Positions 28,233 through 36,688 of a stretch of 38,176 bases of DNA are shown piece by piece. Source of the stretch: an uncultured Methylococcaceae bacterium (GTDB taxonomy: Bacteria; Pseudomonadota; Gammaproteobacteria; Methylococcales; Methylomonadaceae); NCBI GenBank assembly GCA_903944165.1, contig CAJAQT010000057.1, positions 1 to 38,176 of the forward strand, written 5' to 3'. Below the pieces are notes generated by a model. That model had not been told where the DNA came from and did no database searches. It saw nothing but the letters and a program-made list of their open reading frames with translations. Within the stretch, counting starts at the first letter, position 1, and the number at the start of each line of letters is the position of its first letter. A program made the translations under genes and the position numbers.

Positions 28233-29182
28233 GCACAATGACGTTAGGAAATGGTTTGCACGACCCAAACTTCTCACCTTGGCAATTGGGTGCGCCGTTA
28301 TACATGCCTGCGTATCATTTGGATTTATTAAAAATTTCTCGTGGTGAAAAATTACCCACTTTACGCACCATGATTTTTTGTACCGAAGATGCCATTGCAG
28401 CGAATGAACTTGAGCGCAGCTTACAAACTATTGCTTTATGCTTGCAACAACGCACTGAACAACGGCAAGATTGTTTTCGTTTTATTCGCGTAAGAACGCC
28501 AGAAGTGCTGGCGCGTATCTTAGCGCTACCTCATATTGAGCATATCGATGGCTTTGTGCTACCAAAGTTTAATGATGCAGTATTTAATGCGTATTTTGAT
28601 CAACTTAAAGGCACGCATTTTAAAGTAATGCCCACACTGGAAACTAAAGATGTGTTTGATGTCGGCGCATTAGCTGAATTGCGTGCCGCGTTATTACAAG
28701 ACAACATTGTTAAGCATGTGCTGATGTTGCGTATTGGCGGCAATGATTTAATGAATTTATTAGGCTTGCGTCGTCCTAAAGGCCATACCTTGTATGAAAC
28801 GCCTATGGGCTATTTAATTGCCCAATTAGTGACGATATTTAAACCGTATGGTTTTCATTTATCGGCGCCTGTCTGTGAATTTTTTGCGGATACCGCAACG
28901 TTAATAAAAGAAATTAATCTTGATTTAAGTTATGGTTTAACTGGCAAAACAGCCATTCATCCTAGTCAAGTCTCGATGATTGAAGCAGCTTATCAGGTTG
29001 AGCGGGAAGACTATGAAATTGCATTACATTTAACAAAAAAAGATGTTCCCGCAGTCTTTAAAATGCATAATGCAATGTGTGAAGTGGCTACCCATTATCA
29101 ATGGGGGCAAAGTATTCTTGCTAGAAAAGCGTGTTATGGTGTCAAAATGTCACCGTGTTCAGAAAGCTGTATATCAGTCTAA
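28229..29182 (+). CDS. CitE/HpcH-HpaI aldolase-like lyase (Ter-associated)
   Basis: This 317-residue TIM-barrel protein belongs to the HpcH/HpaI aldolase and citrate-lyase beta family. It has FIRVRTPEV, then GFVLPKF, then a MPTLETKDVFD metal-ligand segment and LRIGGNDLMNLLGLRRPKG. The C-terminal GKTAIHPSQVSMI is characteristic of CitE-like enzymes. Such lyases cleave or form C-C bonds in acyl-CoA or keto-acid substrates. A CitE-like enzyme is a regular part of Ter biosynthetic operons. A second in-frame ATG (28238) is a possible start. A 13-codon frame overlaps its start. Confidence 0.9.
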   Translation: MSTMTLGNGLHDPNFSPWQLGAPLYMPAYHLDLLKISRGEKLPTLRTMIFCTEDAIAANELERSLQTIALCLQQRTEQRQDCFRFIRVRTPEVLARILALPHIEHIDGFVLPKFNDAVFNAYFDQLKGTHFKVMPTLETKDVFDVGALAELRAALLQDNIVKHVLMLRIGGNDLMNLLGLRRPKGHTLYETPMGYLIAQLVTIFKPYGFHLSAPVCEFFADTATLIKEINLDLSYGLTGKTAIHPSQVSMIEAAYQVEREDYEIALHLTKKDVPAVFKMHNAMCEVATHYQWGQSILARKACYGVKMSPCSESCISV

Positions 29183-29211
29183 ATAAACCTATAAATTAAG
29201 GAGTGTAAACA

Positions 29212-29664
29212 ATGAGTTTCGATAATTTTTTAAATCAAATTAAAAGCAAAGCAAATGAGTTAAAAACAGAAGTATTAAAGTTTAAAAATAAAGATTTTTT
29301 AAATGCAGCAATGGCAGGTTCAGCATTGATCGCTATTGCAGATGGTCATGTTTCTGCTGAAGAAAAACAAAAAATGATTAAATTCATTGAAGGTCATGAT
29401 GCGTTATCTGTGTTTACCACCAGTGATGTCATTAAAACCTTTCAAGAGTTTTTGGGGCAGTTAGAGTTTGATAAAGACATTGGTGAGGCCAAAGCTTATC
29501 AAGCTCTTGGTAAAATGAAATCTAATACTGAAGCGGCACGTTTATTGATGAGAATGATTATTGCCATCGCCGCTTCAGACGGTGATTTTGATGATTCTGA
29601 AAAAGCGATCGCGGTAAAAATAGCAAAAGAATTAGGCTTAAATCCAGCTGATTTTGAATTGTAA
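29212..29664 (+). CDS. terB: TerB family tellurite resistance protein
   Basis: TerB is a small all-helical protein that associates with the membrane TerC complex in classical ter systems and binds metal through acidic residues. It is 150 aa. The first repeat has ALIAIADGHVSAEEKQKM and the second MIIAIAASDGDFDDSEKAIA, which form the paired acidic loops of the fold. A strong AAGGAG ribosome site precedes it. It is the last gene of the operon; a long hairpin follows. No TerC gene is in the window. Confidence 0.95.
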   Translation: MSFDNFLNQIKSKANELKTEVLKFKNKDFLNAAMAGSALIAIADGHVSAEEKQKMIKFIEGHDALSVFTTSDVIKTFQEFLGQLEFDKDIGEAKAYQALGKMKSNTEAARLLMRMIIAIAASDGDFDDSEKAIAVKIAKELGLNPADFEL

Positions 29665-29674
29665 TTGCTAAGTG

Positions 29675-29733
29675 TTAACTACCACGCCTTAATTTATAAT
29701 CAATGACGGTTGTGGTAGTTAATTTAATCTAAT
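29675..29733. terminator. Hairpin between the converging terB and GTPase genes
   Basis: TTAACTACCAC (29675-29685) pairs perfectly with GTGGTAGTTAA (29712-29722) around a 26-base loop, with T-rich sequence on the plus side. It lies between two converging genes and could terminate both. The long loop makes it less certain than the other terminators. Confidence 0.6.
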
Positions 29734-31332
29734 TTAATTTAATAGCATCCGCGTAAGGGGACTGTTTTTTTCAATCGTCACGCGCTGCTCAGCGCTGGTG
29801 TCTTCGCAATGTTCAATCAGTTCTTTTAGCGTCATCATCGACTCATTATATTCTTGGTAAACCATTTGAATCGCTTCAGAAATCTGTTTATCTACACTAT
29901 ACATGCCTTGATTAATTCCTTTATCTAAACCTTTAAGTAAGCTAGATTTTATTGAGGGCTGCATTTTTTTGATGATAAAAAAAGGCGGTAACCAAGTAAG
30001 TGCAATTAATAAGGCACTATGAATAGCAAAATCAACGCCTAAATAATGCATATTACTTTGATTACTCTGGTAAAACGCAATAAATACTTGGCTGCCAACC
30101 CACATCATTGCAGCTAACGGTAAGAAAATTTCACATATATGCATGGTTTTTAAAAAATAGCGTTGCCAACTATTGCCAGGATTAACTAAGGCATGACGGG
30201 CGGCTAATTCAATTTTATGCTGCATGAGTTTTGTGGTTTTGTCAGAAATTTGTGCCACGCGTGCCTTGAAAGGTTTACTAGGTAAGTGGCGCTGCTGGAG
30301 ATCGATAAAAAACTCATCAAGTACATCAAGGAAGCGTGATTGTGCCCACGTATCCCAAATGGCAATAATAGGATGCGCTGCATGTTGAATGAGATCACTG
30401 GCGTGGTTTGTGTAGTAATTAGCAACTTGTTGACAGGGCCAGCGCAAGCCTTGCGTTAACTGTTTACTACTTTGTTGCCAGTGTTTAGTCCATTCTTCAA
30501 GCACCAGTTGCTCTGAAGGGCACTGAGCAAGTGAGTTTGAAATAAACTGCAAGTGCGTTTTTAACTCTGTTTTACGCACCTGTTGTTCACGTTGTTCTAA
30601 TTGTTCAATGATATGTTGTGTGGCTAAGGAGGTGATGGTTATTTCAAATTGTTTAAATTCATCAGGCTGAGCGTTATCAGTACAGACCGTTTTAAAAATA
30701 ACGGGATCAAAAAAACCAGCTTTATGGAGCTGAACTTTAAAATCATCAAACTGTTCTGGTAAGCCATTATCCCATTGATTTAAAATAAATAACCAGCCGT
30801 GTCGCGCGCCTTCTGCAAGTAATAATTGCCATGATTTTTGATCGCGGTAACGCTCAGGACTGACCACATAAATCAGCACATCAATATGGGGTAGCCACTG
30901 CAAAACCAGTTGTTTGTTAGCTTGTGTAGAGCTATCAATATCTGGCATATCAATCCAGATAATATTTTTTTGTGCCTCCTCGTCATGCTGCGCTGTGTTG
31001 ATTTGGCTTAGCGGTAGATGATCAGGTAAATGCTGAAGGCTCAGGCTTTGGTGATAAAACAACGTCACTTCACGCGAGGTCGGTCGTTCTATACCCGCTT
31101 TTGCAATAGGCTTACCCGCTAAGCGATTAATCAACGTGCTTTTACCAACACCACTGCCCCCAAAAAAAGCCACAATTAAGGGTCGAGAGTCTTTGCTAAA
31201 CAGTGCATTAGGTAAGCGATTATCTAAAGTTAACAGCTTATCTGCTAATTCTTCGTCAAGCCACCCTGCGGAGTGAGCGTGGGTCGCCCATGTTTTTGAT
31301 GTTTCAATTAAATCAGAGTAATCGTAAGCCAT
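29734..31332 (-). CDS. Membrane-associated P-loop GTPase A (dynamin/Era-like)
   Basis: This protein of about 532 aa has a complete GTPase head: G1 GGSGVGKST (58-66), switch region PTSREVTLFYH, G3 DMPD (128-131) and G4 NQWD (185-188, in place of NKxD). A helical region follows, then two hydrophobic segments (about 395-415 and 425-450), and a helical C-terminus. The form is like dynamin-related or Era-type membrane GTPases. The ATG at 31332 is preferred over a TTG nine codons upstream. It overlaps the next GTPase gene and shares the motif YxDQxxW with it, so the two are paralogues, probably partners. The exact function is unknown. Confidence 0.8.
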   Translation of the reverse strand: MAYDYSDLIETSKTWATHAHSAGWLDEELADKLLTLDNRLPNALFSKDSRPLIVAFFGGSGVGKSTLINRLAGKPIAKAGIERPTSREVTLFYHQSLSLQHLPDHLPLSQINTAQHDEEAQKNIIWIDMPDIDSSTQANKQLVLQWLPHIDVLIYVVSPERYRDQKSWQLLLAEGARHGWLFILNQWDNGLPEQFDDFKVQLHKAGFFDPVIFKTVCTDNAQPDEFKQFEITITSLATQHIIEQLEQREQQVRKTELKTHLQFISNSLAQCPSEQLVLEEWTKHWQQSSKQLTQGLRWPCQQVANYYTNHASDLIQHAAHPIIAIWDTWAQSRFLDVLDEFFIDLQQRHLPSKPFKARVAQISDKTTKLMQHKIELAARHALVNPGNSWQRYFLKTMHICEIFLPLAAMMWVGSQVFIAFYQSNQSNMHYLGVDFAIHSALLIALTWLPPFFIIKKMQPSIKSSLLKGLDKGINQGMYSVDKQISEAIQMVYQEYNESMMTLKELIEHCEDTSAEQRVTIEKNSPLTRMLLN

Positions 31333-33061
31333 GGCGCTGTGTTGAAAGTTGTTGTTCAAACATCTGTAATTGTTCAGGAGGTATATTAAATTGCGCTTTT
31401 GCAGAAATTAATGTGGGCAACTGCATTAACTGGTGTTTTAAGCTACGTAGAAAAACGCGCTGTTTAACTTCATGATATTGGCGTTTTTTTAGTTTTTCTT
31501 CGGTATGTTGCAAATAATTACCTAAGGCACTTTCGGTAAGTAAAGAGGTGACACTTACCATTGCAGGCGCAATGAGTAAATCGTGTAAACCTACCCCGCC
31601 TGTGTTTAAAGAAATAGCAATCGCTGCTGCATCAGCGGTTACGCGGGTTGCGCGTAGACTGTTTAAAACAAAGGGTTGCTCTTGTAATTTATCATATAAA
31701 CTGCGCGCACTGTGTTCAATATTTGCTTGAAATGCGTGGTGGTAGTCGGTGGCTGAGCTTGTAAAATCTTGCAAAATAGCACTGCGTTTTGCTCTTAATT
31801 CAAGGCTAAGATCTTTCCACCAAGTATTTTGTTTGCTTTGTTCGGCTTTATCTAATGATTTATCCAAAGCTTGAATAAGCACATGTTCAGCTAATTGATG
31901 TAATAGCGTAAGCTCATGACTTGTCGAGCTTGCAGGCAACTCATCATGACTTAATTTCATTATTTGCTTTACGGGCCACGTTAATACTTTGCGAACATGC
32001 GTTAATACACCAGCTAAGCCAGGAATTTCTAATAAAAGTAATAATTCTGCTAAGGTGCGTTGAAAGGTTTCATAAAGCTGTGGTTGATCTAAATATTCAT
32101 GTTGATAACTTGCTAAGGCAGCGTCGATGGATTCATTTATCCAATTTTGCCAGTCTTTTATGGCCTGATGTTCTTGATACACGGGTTCTAGCCATGCGTG
32201 CCAATGTTTTTGGATCAGCGCTAACTCCAATCTATTTTGCTGTGCAGAATTGCGTTTTTTAGCAAGTTGCCGCAGCGTGGCCTGATGTTTTTCTGGCCAG
32301 GTTGGTAACGCAATCGGTTTTTGGTAATAAAGCTCAATAACGTCAGGAAATGTATCTGACCTTGCTTGCTGCCATTTTTCGTGTAACGAATCAATAATAA
32401 TATGAGCATTGCCTTCACTCAGTTTATTTAAGCAAATCAATGTCGGTTGCTGTAAATCCTCCAACATAGTCATCACTTCCCACACCGCTTGATCGGCATA
32501 TTTTTCTTTACTGATGACTAAAATAATAATATCTGCTAACGCAATGGTCTGCATAACGCTGGCACGATAATAACTGGAATCAATGGAATCAAAATCAGGC
32601 GTATCCCACATTACACAGGGTGGTAAAAAAGCTGAGGATGAGTTGATGGCTGTGAGCGTATAGCTATCAACTTGTGATAACAGATGCTCGGCTTGGCTGA
32701 GGTAGTGATAGTTAGAAAAATATTGTTGAATGGCGGCGCAATGGTCTTTGGGTATTTGATGACAAAAACCTTGTGGATGAACAGTGTAACCCGCAAGAGG
32801 ACTTACGCCCGCCACATCAGCAGCGCATAAAACATTAACTAATGAGCTTTTTCCTGATTGAGTCGGACCAATAACGGCAATATTTAAAGGTAGGTGAGGA
32901 GTGTTGTTCTTTTTACTAAGCAAACTACCTTTACGAAGAAAAGCTTCAGTTAATAATAACTCCTCAATACGTTGAGCATAAAGATTACGAAGTGGTTCAT
33001 GATGAATGTGCGTTAAGACAAGGTGATAACGCTGTTTTAATAATTGAATAAATTCCAGCAT
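31313..33061 (-). CDS. P-loop GTPase B, paralogue and partner of GTPase A
   Basis: This 582-residue protein has G1 GPTQSGKS (65-72), G3 DTPD (153-156) and a weakened G4 NKLS (212-215, Asp replaced by Ser). The motif YADQAVW matches YRDQKSW in GTPase A. A long helical region follows, with one hydrophobic stretch (about 485-520, ending TSLLTESALG), consistent with membrane attachment. The replaced G4 Asp suggests altered nucleotide specificity or a regulatory partner. It is transcribed first, and its end overlaps GTPase A by 20 bases. Together the pair converges on the Ter operon. The family resembles other paired bacterial GTPases of unknown role. Confidence 0.78.
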   Translation of the reverse strand: MLEFIQLLKQRYHLVLTHIHHEPLRNLYAQRIEELLLTEAFLRKGSLLSKKNNTPHLPLNIAVIGPTQSGKSSLVNVLCAADVAGVSPLAGYTVHPQGFCHQIPKDHCAAIQQYFSNYHYLSQAEHLLSQVDSYTLTAINSSSAFLPPCVMWDTPDFDSIDSSYYRASVMQTIALADIIILVISKEKYADQAVWEVMTMLEDLQQPTLICLNKLSEGNAHIIIDSLHEKWQQARSDTFPDVIELYYQKPIALPTWPEKHQATLRQLAKKRNSAQQNRLELALIQKHWHAWLEPVYQEHQAIKDWQNWINESIDAALASYQHEYLDQPQLYETFQRTLAELLLLLEIPGLAGVLTHVRKVLTWPVKQIMKLSHDELPASSTSHELTLLHQLAEHVLIQALDKSLDKAEQSKQNTWWKDLSLELRAKRSAILQDFTSSATDYHHAFQANIEHSARSLYDKLQEQPFVLNSLRATRVTADAAAIAISLNTGGVGLHDLLIAPAMVSVTSLLTESALGNYLQHTEEKLKKRQYHEVKQRVFLRSLKHQLMQLPTLISAKAQFNIPPEQLQMFEQQLSTQRHGLRLL

Positions 33062-33088
33062 AATAGATTAGCTTAGATAAAGCTGACG

Positions 33089-33099
33089 GTTATAATAAC
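33089..33099. promoter_or_regulatory. Palindromic -10-like site between diverging genes
   Basis: The palindrome GTTATAATAAC contains TATAAT on the plus strand (33091-33096) and a TATTAT-type -10 on the other strand. It lies in the 139-base gap between the GTPase pair and the lipoprotein gene. It could serve overlapping divergent promoters. No good -35 is visible, so confidence is low. Confidence 0.3.
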
Positions 33100-33200
33100 T
33101 TACCATTTTACTTTATTTGGTAATATGGAACGGCTGTTTAACATAACTATAACTTAATTTACCGTAATATAGATCAGCAATTAACATCGAGGTTATCATC

Positions 33201-33629
33201 ATGAAAAAAATATCCGCTGTACTCCTTATTTTGGGATGCGTTGCGCTTACTGCTTGTAGTAAAGGACAGGAAATCAACGGTCATACTATGAATACTGCAT
33301 ACAAATCAGTAAAAATGTTAAAAAATCGATTACTTCCAGAAAATCGTATTGAATTTGAAGTGGCATTTTGGACAATACGTGATGCTAATAAAGAAGATAG
33401 TCATTTCTTAACGACGGTCGATGGTAAAAAACCAGAAGAAATTATTGCAATGGGTAAAGATCTCTATCAACAGCGTCGTGATGCAGGCGAACAAAATTAT
33501 ACTCAGTATTCAAGCTGGGAAGAAATGATAACTAAATTTGGACGTGAACGAATTGACCAAGACAATCGTAAAAGTTCTAAAAAAGAAGAAGGACGCGATA
33601 AAGCCAATGATGTGCTTTACAAATTGTAA
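33201..33629 (+). CDS. Small lipoprotein
   Basis: This 142-residue protein has a lipoprotein signal peptide with lipobox LTAC (Cys19). Ser follows the Cys, which favours outer-membrane sorting. The mature protein is hydrophilic and helical, with a conserved-looking first half (YKSVKMLKNRLLPENRIEFEVAFWTI reduced here to its core pattern of alternating Leu and Lys) and a Lys/Glu/Asp-rich C-terminus. It resembles small DUF6694-like lipoproteins, but that match is uncertain. The stop is adjacent to the stop of the converging DUF2959 gene. Confidence 0.8.
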   Translation: MKKISAVLLILGCVALTACSKGQEINGHTMNTAYKSVKMLKNRLLPENRIEFEVAFWTIRDANKEDSHFLTTVDGKKPEEIIAMGKDLYQQRRDAGEQNYTQYSSWEEMITKFGRERIDQDNRKSSKKEEGRDKANDVLYKL

Positions 33630-34271
33630 TTAATTTTTTAATAACTTCTTTGTGTGCTGATCTTCTTGAGGAATGATTAAGCTCACAAATTGATTGGCTT
33701 CAGTAAGAATTTGTTCCATAGCATTTATTAAGTCACTAATATCGATGCTTATTTCAGTAAATTCGTACTGTAACGCAGCAATTGTTTGGGCGTTAAGATT
33801 ATGTTTTAAAAATAAAACTTGATCCTTAAAAGCAGCTAATACAGGAGTTATTTTATCCAAAGCTTTATATAGTGTTTTGATTAGCCGGGCATAATTTTGC
33901 CTGGCTGTCTTCAATTGCTGTTTACTTTTATTTTTTAAATTTCGATTTGAATATCCCTCTAATTCTTTTTCCCATTCAGCGAAAAGTGCTTCGCTAACCT
34001 CTTCAATAGCTTTAATTCTGCCTATGATGTGCTCAGTTTTTACTTGGCAATAATGATACTGCTGGTTAAGTAACTGATATTTTTGCGCTAATGTTAAATG
34101 ATTACGCGTATCGCTTAAATAATGAAATTTTTCAAGGGTAGTAACAAATTCAGTGCGTGTCTCTTGTAAACCTAGGCAGGCTTGTTCAACATGATGAACG
34201 ACCAATGTACGCTTGTGTTCACCCAATGATTCTTTGGCGCGATAATAAATATTTTTAAGTTTTCTAAGCAT
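33630..34271 (-). CDS. DUF2959-like coiled-coil protein
   Basis: This 213-residue all-helical protein matches the DUF2959 pattern as I recall it. It starts with a YRAKESLGEHKRTLVVHHVEQA segment broken by few hydrophobics, then ALFAEWEKELEGYSNRNLK, then an Arg/Lys-rich helix. The C-terminal FKDQVLFLKHNLNAQTIAAL is the most conserved part of that family. No signal peptide or lipobox is present in this copy, unlike some family members. The function of the family is unknown. It lies 40 bases after the amino-acid kinase gene on the same strand. Confidence 0.75.
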   Translation of the reverse strand: MLRKLKNIYYRAKESLGEHKRTLVVHHVEQACLGLQETRTEFVTTLEKFHYLSDTRNHLTLAQKYQLLNQQYHYCQVKTEHIIGRIKAIEEVSEALFAEWEKELEGYSNRNLKNKSKQQLKTARQNYARLIKTLYKALDKITPVLAAFKDQVLFLKHNLNAQTIAALQYEFTEISIDISDLINAMEQILTEANQFVSLIIPQEDQHTKKLLKN

Positions 34272-34311
34272 AATTTAGCAGCAAATTAAGGGTAGCGAGA
34301 GGTACTTAATT

Positions 34312-34914
34312 TTAGAGTAAATCATCCACATGGATAATTTTTATTGGGTAATTCGCGTTGTCAATCATGGTACAAAACGCTTTATCAATAATATCGCGTT
34401 GCGCAAGTTCAGCAAAGCTCAGTGACGAATCGATTGATGCAGATTTAACGAGAATTAACTCTTTTGCAGGCAGTGTATTAGCAAGCCAAGCGGCTAAGCT
34501 ATCTGACGTGACATCCCAAGAAGGGTTGAGCTGAGCCGCTTCAAGTTCTGAAATATTAGGCGACCAGAGCAGTTTTTTTTGCACAGCATACTGGCGTTTA
34601 ATGTCTTGGCTATGGCTAATAATTTTAAATTCAGGATGAACAGATTGATAAAACAATGCCATTTGTTGCATTGCTAATAACGCCATGGTGTGGGCAGTTG
34701 TGTCGTCAAAATGCCAGACCTGTTGCAAGGAGCGCACTTGATCGGCAAAAACACCACCGCCCGGGACAATAACGACTGCTTGATTGGCAAACAGTCTAGC
34801 AATGTGCTGCAAACAGGTGCGCAGCTTTTCAGAATGAGCCAGACTGCCGCCAATTTTAATTACAACCACGTTTAAGGACGTTGCGCACTCGTAAGTGAAA
34901 GGAAGGGAACTCAT
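34312..34914 (-). CDS. Amino-acid-kinase-fold protein (MfnE-like)
   Basis: This 200-residue protein has the amino-acid kinase fold in a short form: KIGGSL (20-25) binds phosphate, PGGG (51-54) binds substrate, and WDVTSDSLAAWLA (about 148-160) and LILVKSAS (about 173-180) complete the nucleotide site. Short members of this kind include MfnE, the aminomethylfuran phosphate kinase used for methanofuran, and methylotrophs with the H4MPT pathway carry homologues. That would fit a methanotroph. The exact substrate is inferred. A 40-base gap separates it from the DUF2959 gene. Confidence 0.72.
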   Translation of the reverse strand: MSSLPFTYECATSLNVVVIKIGGSLAHSEKLRTCLQHIARLFANQAVVIVPGGGVFADQVRSLQQVWHFDDTTAHTMALLAMQQMALFYQSVHPEFKIISHSQDIKRQYAVQKKLLWSPNISELEAAQLNPSWDVTSDSLAAWLANTLPAKELILVKSASIDSSLSFAELAQRDIIDKAFCTMIDNANYPIKIIHVDDLL

Positions 34915-34953
34915 TTTAAAAAGAGAGATAGTCTTTATGCGTTGCTTTTTAGC

Positions 34954-36594
34954 TTAGGTAGAAGACCGGCTATCAATTAAAATTTTCAGTTTTTGTCCTG
35001 GTTGAAGCCCTTTTTGTAAGACGTCTAGGTTATTTTTTCTTAAATCAGCAAGCGTTAAATTAAACTTTTTGGCGATCTGAGTTAAGGTATCGCCAGGGTG
35101 AACAACATACTGAATCAGACGCACGGGTGACGAAGAAGCCAACTGTGGGGGTAAGGACTTAATAATAATTTTTTTGCCAGGCATTAATGCAGACTTAACA
35201 GATAACTGATTCCATTCGGCAATAGCTTTTGGAGGAGTAGAAAATCGTTGCCCTATATTGACAAAAGTATCGCCTTTTTTTACGACATAAAACTGATTAA
35301 CTGATTTAGCGTGGTTAGGAAGTATTGATAGCAAATTAGTTTGGGTTAATTTCCCGTCTATTTTTAATGCCATGCCTAACTTAACGGTATTGCTAGTTAA
35401 ATGATTGCTTTGACGAATTTGGTTGGCAGAGGTATGAAATCTTTTGGCAATGGCTAATAAGCTATCCCCCGCATTAACCCGATAAATTACGGTGTTTTTG
35501 GACTCTTTAGCTTGGCTTTGCGATGATTTTATTTCATTTTGTAATTTGACTAAATCAACGCGAGCATTGGCCGGCAATTTAGCTAAACTGGTTTTAAATG
35601 ATTGTGCTTTATCAACGGGAATGAGCAAATGATGTGGTCCTTGGGGCGCTGTGCAAGAACGACTATAGCCAGGATTGAGCTTAATAAATTTATCGTAAGG
35701 CGTGTTTGCTAATTGTGCTGCAATGTGCAAATCAAGCGGTTCTTTAATATTGATAACTTCAAAAAAAGGTTTATTGGGGATGTGTTGCAAGTGGATATTG
35801 TATTCATCTGCATTAGCGAATATTTTAGCAATAGCCAACAGTTTAGGGACATAATCCACAGTTTCTTGAGGAAGCGTTAACGACCAATAATCGGTAGGTA
35901 GATTATTGTCTTCATTTTTTTCAATCGACTTTCTTACTCTACCTTTACCGCAATTATAAGATGCCAGCGCTAATAACCAATCGCCATGAAACGTGTCACT
36001 TAACTCTTTAAGATATGTAGTTGCCGCTTTGGTAGAGGTATAAATATCACGTCTACCATCGTACCAAGCATTTTGTTGCAAGCCATATTCTTCACCTGTT
36101 GCCGGGACAAATTGCCAAAGACCTGACGCATCAGCGTGGGAATAAGCATCTGGAATAAAAGAACTTTCCACAACAGGTAACAGAGCTAATTCACCGGGAA
36201 TATGTTTTGCTTCGATTTCATCTAAAATATGATGCAGATAAGGTTCTGCACGTTGTTGAATAATAGCTAGGGATGTGGGGTGTTGTAGATACCAATTGAC
36301 TTCTTGATCAATTCTGTAATGCTCAACTTCTGGCAGTGAGTAGAGGGATAATAGTCTGTCCCAGACAGTATTTTGTTGCGTTAAGCCTGTTTTGGCTTTA
36401 TTTTTTGCAAACCGCAATCGGGCGCCCACTTTTGGGTTATGAGCTAAGTAAGAATTGGTATCAGTAGATTCGTTTTGGGTTGCTTGATCATCAAGAGTAA
36501 AGGGTTTTTCAGAAGTTCCAGAACAACCAGTAATCAGAATGGCTAGCAAGATTAATAAAAAATTAATCGACCTGTTAATATCAACATGCATCAT
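34954..36594 (-). CDS. mltD: Membrane-bound lytic murein transglycosylase D (LysM)
   Basis: MltD is an outer-membrane lipoprotein that cuts peptidoglycan glycan strands. From the ATG at 36594 it is 546 aa with lipobox LITGC (Cys24). The SLT domain has catalytic Glu in PVVESSF and the motif ASGLWQFVPATGEEYGL, followed by SYNCGKGRV. Three LysM domains follow near the C-terminus (each with xVxxGDTLxxIAxxF patterns: YRVNAGDSLLAIAKRF, FYVVKKGDTFVNIGQRF and YVVHPGDTLTQIAKKF). An upstream in-frame start at 36690 would add 32 residues before the signal peptide and is unlikely. Confidence 0.95.
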   Translation of the reverse strand: MMHVDINRSINFLLILLAILITGCSGTSEKPFTLDDQATQNESTDTNSYLAHNPKVGARLRFAKNKAKTGLTQQNTVWDRLLSLYSLPEVEHYRIDQEVNWYLQHPTSLAIIQQRAEPYLHHILDEIEAKHIPGELALLPVVESSFIPDAYSHADASGLWQFVPATGEEYGLQQNAWYDGRRDIYTSTKAATTYLKELSDTFHGDWLLALASYNCGKGRVRKSIEKNEDNNLPTDYWSLTLPQETVDYVPKLLAIAKIFANADEYNIHLQHIPNKPFFEVINIKEPLDLHIAAQLANTPYDKFIKLNPGYSRSCTAPQGPHHLLIPVDKAQSFKTSLAKLPANARVDLVKLQNEIKSSQSQAKESKNTVIYRVNAGDSLLAIAKRFHTSANQIRQSNHLTSNTVKLGMALKIDGKLTQTNLLSILPNHAKSVNQFYVVKKGDTFVNIGQRFSTPPKAIAEWNQLSVKSALMPGKKIIIKSLPPQLASSSPVRLIQYVVHPGDTLTQIAKKFNLTLADLRKNNLDVLQKGLQPGQKLKILIDSRSST

Positions 36595-36688
36595 CTTAAG
36601 CCTAAGCGTGTAGTTTAAATTTACAAGTGCGTTAGTATAACGTGTTTTTGTTGAAAAACATTCACCTAATCTAGTGTTGAGTTTATTC

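Noticed and set aside
31333-31359. TTG start nine codons upstream for GTPase A
   Set aside because: It lacks a ribosome site and gives a low-complexity N-terminus. The ATG at 31332 was preferred, though neither has a strong ribosome site.
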